This document shows, piece by piece, positions 61,697-64,000 of a DNA stretch of 64,000 nt. Under the pieces are notes generated by a model. It was not told the origin of the DNA, searched no databases, and saw nothing but the letters and a program-made list of their open reading frames with translations. The DNA is from Pseudomonadota bacterium (GTDB lineage Bacteria; Pseudomonadota; Gammaproteobacteria; Burkholderiales; Burkholderiaceae_E). The position numbers were made by a program, and so were the translations under genes. The DNA lies in contig CAUJHG010000080.1 of the NCBI GenBank assembly GCA_963204785.1, forward strand, positions 19,543 to 83,542. Reading direction: 5' to 3'. Positions within the stretch are counted from its first letter, which is position 1. The number at the start of each line of letters is the position of its first letter.

Positions 61697-61714
61697 CTGC
61701 GGTAGCTGCCGCAG
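61697..61714 (+). repeat. Inverted repeat at the rpsP-rimM junction
   Basis: CTGCGG-TAGCTG-CCGCAG lies 9 bp after the rpsP stop and ends on the first base of the upstream GTG start of rimM. It could be a weak attenuator or mask that start. No T-run follows. Confidence 0.5.
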
Positions 61715-62358
61715 TGAGCGGGTCCGGGGCAAGCGATCGCCGGCAGGTGCGGGCCGCCCGTGCGGGCGGGTCGCCTGCCAGTGCTTCGTTCGCGCGCGGC
61801 ACGCGCGCGGCGCAGCGTTCCCGCGAGGCGCCCGCGGCCGACGCGGCCGCCATCCCGATGCCTGCGGACCTGGTGGCAGTCGGCCGTGTCGCCGATGCCT
61901 ACGGCGTGCGCGGCTGGGTCAGGGTCGAGCCCTACAACGACCCCACCGATTCGATCCTTCAGACCTGCAGGCGCTGGTGGCTGCCCGACGGCCGCAGCCT
62001 CGCGGTGGAAGGCGCGCGCCAGCACGGAGCGTCCATCGTCGCCAAGCCGCTCGGGATCGAGGATCGTGACGCGGCGCTCGCGCTCAGGGGCCTCGAGCTG
62101 TGCGCCAGCCGCGCCGATTTTCCTGCGGCAGGCGCCGGGGAGTTCTACTGGGTCGATCTCATCGCCTGCCAGGTGGTGAACCGCGAGGGGGTCGACCTGG
62201 GGCTGGTCGGCTCCGTCGTCGACCACGGCGCACATGCGATCCTGGTGGTTCGCGACCAGGCCGAGGTCGAGCGCCTGATCCCCTTCGTCGAGTCCTACGT
62301 CGATGCGGTCGACCTGACGCGCAGGCGGATCGAAGTCGACTGGCAACCCGACTACTGA
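61714..62358 (+). CDS. rimM: Ribosome maturation factor RimM
   Basis: RimM binds the S19/30S head and helps 16S maturation. Core motifs: [24 protein letters not shown] (about residues 52-75 in the long form), [36 protein letters not shown] and the PRC-barrel part ending [24 protein letters not shown]. Two starts are possible: GTG 61714 (214 aa, with a basic, Ala-rich N-terminal extension like that of Burkholderia RimM) or ATG 61858 (166 aa, near the minimal family length). Neither has a clear ribosome site. The extension has the same strong GC3 bias as the core, so I prefer the longer form with moderate confidence. Confidence 0.93.
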   Translation: MSGSGASDRRQVRAARAGGSPASASFARGTRAAQRSREAPAADAAAIPMPADLVAVGRVADAYGVRGWVRVEPYNDPTDSILQTCRRWWLPDGRSLAVEGARQHGASIVAKPLGIEDRDAALALRGLELCASRADFPAAGAGEFYWVDLIACQVVNREGVDLGLVGSVVDHGAHAILVVRDQAEVERLIPFVESYVDAVDLTRRRIEVDWQPDY

Positions 62359-62512
62359 CCGACCCTCCCGGGACCGACCCTCGCGGCCGATCCTTCCTGA
62401 CGGCCGTCGCCCCGGACATGATCGGATCGGTCGCCGGGTGATTCCTCCCCTGGTCCGGCGAGCCCGGGTCGGTGGATCCGAGCCGGCACGGCCGGTCAGT
62501 CCGAGAGAGCCG

Positions 62513-63283
62513 ATGCGCTTCGACCTCATAACCCTCTTCCCTGCGATGTTCGACGCGCTGACGCGTCAGGGAATCACGTCCCGGGCGCTCGAGCGCGGAC
62601 TGTGGTCACTGCGCTGCTGGAATCCGCGTGACTTCGCTCTCGATGCCTATCGCAGCGTGGACGATCGACCGTATGGCGGCGGGCCGGGGATGGTGATGAT
62701 GGCCGAACCGCTCGTTGCCGCGCTGCGGGCGATCGATGCCGACCGCGCATCCGCGAGCAGCGCCCCGGTGCTGCACCTGTCGCCGCGCGGCCGGCCGCTC
62801 ACGCACGCCCGGGTGCTCGAGCTCGCCCGGGCGCCCGCGCTCACGCTGCTGGCGAGCCGCTACGAGGCGGTGGACCAGCGCTTCATCGATCGCTATGTCG
62901 ACGAGGAAGTCTCGATCGGCGACTTCGTCGTCTCCGGTGGTGAACTGCCGGCAATGATGCTGATGGATGCGATCATCAGGCTGCTGCCGGGCGCGCTGAA
63001 CGATCCCCGTTCGGCGCAGGAGGAGTCCTTTGCGGCCGGCCTGCTGGACTGCCCTCACTACACGCGCCCCGAGGTCTTCGAGAACGAACCGGTGCCAGCG
63101 GTGCTCCTCTCCGGACATCACGCCCGCATCGCCCGCTGGCGCAGGGAGCAATCGCTCGCTGGAACCTTCGCGCGCCGCCCCGAACTCATCGAAGGTCTGC
63201 GTGCGCAGGGCGGTCTGGATGCCGCCGACGAGCGTTTCCTCGCATCGCTCGCCGCTGATGCACGGCCGGGCGATCCGGGTTAG
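62513..63283 (+). CDS. trmD: tRNA (guanine-N1)-methyltransferase TrmD
   Basis: A 256-residue SPOUT enzyme that methylates G37 of tRNAs. Motifs: [35 protein letters not shown], the trefoil-knot loop [37 protein letters not shown] (SAM site) and [28 protein letters not shown]. In the knot the usual CGRYE reads ASRYE, so the Gly just before Arg-Tyr is Ser. The ATG at 62513 gives the family start and follows GAGAGAG. It sits 154 bp after rimM, a wider gap than usual. Confidence 0.96.
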   Translation: MRFDLITLFPAMFDALTRQGITSRALERGLWSLRCWNPRDFALDAYRSVDDRPYGGGPGMVMMAEPLVAALRAIDADRASASSAPVLHLSPRGRPLTHARVLELARAPALTLLASRYEAVDQRFIDRYVDEEVSIGDFVVSGGELPAMMLMDAIIRLLPGALNDPRSAQEESFAAGLLDCPHYTRPEVFENEPVPAVLLSGHHARIARWRREQSLAGTFARRPELIEGLRAQGGLDAADERFLASLAADARPGDPG

Positions 63284-63486
63284 AATCGAGGGCTGTCCGG
63301 GAACCGCGGAATCCGCCGTGGCCGGCAGACCCATCCTCTGGCCGGGAAGCGCATGCGATGCGCCGGGCATCCGCGGGAGAACCGCGGAGGCGTCCGGGCC
63401 GAACGCAGCGCCCCAGAACGACGAGCGCGCAGCACGCCGTGCGTTGCTGCCCGGAAGGCCCGGACCACGATGGCAAGGAGCATGCA

Positions 63487-63876
63487 ATGGACCTCATCAG
63501 CCAACTCGAGCAGGAAGAGATCGCCCGCCTGGGCAAGACCATCCCGGCCTTCGCGCCCGGCGACACCGTCGTCGTCAACGTCCGCGTGGTCGAGGGAACG
63601 CGCAAGCGCCTCCAGGCCTACGAGGGCGTGGTCATCGCCAAGCGCAACCGCGGCCTGAACTCCGCGTTCATCGTCCGCAAGATCTCCTCGGGCGAGGGCG
63701 TCGAGCGCACGTTCCAGCTCTATTCGCCGCTGATCTCGAGCATCGAGGTGAAGCGCCGCGGCGACGTTCGTCGCGCCAAGCTCTATTACCTGCGCGACCG
63801 CTCGGGCAAGTCGGCCCGGATCAAGGAAAAGCTGCCGGGCAAGTCGGCGCGCGGCGGCGGCGCGACGGGCGCCTGA
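63487..63876 (+). CDS. rplS: 50S ribosomal protein L19
   Basis: A 129-residue L19, beginning [22 protein letters not shown] and containing [59 protein letters not shown] and [20 protein letters not shown]19 sits at the 30S-50S interface. AAGGAG lies 6 bp before the ATG. The C-terminal tail ([12 protein letters not shown]) is Gly/Ala-rich and its stop codon lies in a tandem duplication. It closes the operon. Confidence 0.98.
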   Translation: MDLISQLEQEEIARLGKTIPAFAPGDTVVVNVRVVEGTRKRLQAYEGVVIAKRNRGLNSAFIVRKISSGEGVERTFQLYSPLISSIEVKRRGDVRRAKLYYLRDRSGKSARIKEKLPGKSARGGGATGA

Positions 63877-63894
63877 TCGGGGGCGCCTGATCGG
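63867..63894 (+). repeat. 14-bp tandem duplication at the rplS stop codon
   Basis: GGGCGCCTGATCGG occurs twice without a gap. The first copy contains the rplS stop TGA, and the second repeats the last codons and stop just downstream. It is a simple recent duplication. Confidence 0.9.
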
Positions 63895-64000
63895 GGGTGC
63901 GTGTCGGCGTCCGTCGGGCTGCGACGGCGCCTCGCGCGCCGTATCGGTCGGGGCTGTGCGCGCCGCGCGTTCGAGACACGGCGAGGAGCAGTGCGAAGGG
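63895..64000. other. Sequence after rplS to the window end
   Basis: No supported gene start, terminator or RNA was seen in these 106 bases. They are GC-rich and may hold the upstream region of the next gene. Confidence 0.4.

Overview
The window is gap-free, very GC-rich chromosomal DNA (roughly 70% GC by eye, strong G/C third-position bias, short ATGA/TGATG/TTGA gene overlaps). Gene content points to a betaproteobacterium, probably Burkholderiales: recG-oxyR adjacency, the rpsP-rimM-trmD-rplS block, etfB-etfA next to a long acyl-CoA dehydrogenase, bfd-bfr, panB-panC, a double-length UvrA, and two PEP-CTERM surface proteins. I see no rRNA, tRNA, insertion sequence, prophage or CRISPR array. 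It is mostly core chromosome, with one untidy accessory stretch at about 21.4-31.4 kb.

Layout. 0-9.3 kb: DoxX tail, bfd-bfr iron storage, a serine hydrolase, an EF-G paralogue, a cold-shock gene with a long leader and a good terminator, a PXPV-type exported protein, an MFS permease and a patatin/beta-barrel protein carrying a 15-bp tandem repeat. 9.3-18 kb: a complete System I cytochrome c maturation operon on the minus strand in the order ccmI-A-B-C-D-E-F-G-H, with argE upstream. 18-21.4 kb: histidine phosphatase, a two-gene YeeE/YedE transporter and a peptide-type ABC binding protein. 21.4-31.4 kb: two PEP-CTERM genes, a scrambled panC/binding-protein remnant, a Mut7-C protein, panC-panB, a 2OG-Fe dioxygenase, an unrecognised 366-residue protein, a DUF6351 lipoprotein and a DUF4197 pseudogene. 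31.4-42.4 kb: dbpA overlapping an S4-domain gene with an AKGA-repeat tail, an alpha/beta hydrolase, and a tandem uvrA overlapping an ABC-F gene. 42.4-48 kb: ridA, recG, oxyR, cysM, EamA permease. 48-54 kb: minus-strand moxR-DUF58-tgpA-mltB plus DUF808. 54-59.5 kb: crotonase, MarR regulator and divergent etfBA-acyl-CoA dehydrogenase. 59.5-64 kb: radical SAM protein, DUF4124 protein, and rpsP-rimM-trmD-rplS.

The most interesting observations concern regulation. The two PEP-CTERM genes, 9 kb apart, share a 19-nt upstream element (15/19 identical, same internal spacing). Each is followed by a sigma-54-like GG-N10-GC box at a similar distance, and the two distances from the element differ by 11 bp, about one helical turn. 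This would fit an RpoN-dependent PEP-CTERM regulon. Separately, the MarR gene and etfB are divided by a compact divergent promoter in which two copies of GTYAA-N6-TTGAC overlap the -35 hexamers of both promoters. Two gene fossils between 22.4 and 30.4 kb show that this part of the chromosome has been rearranging.
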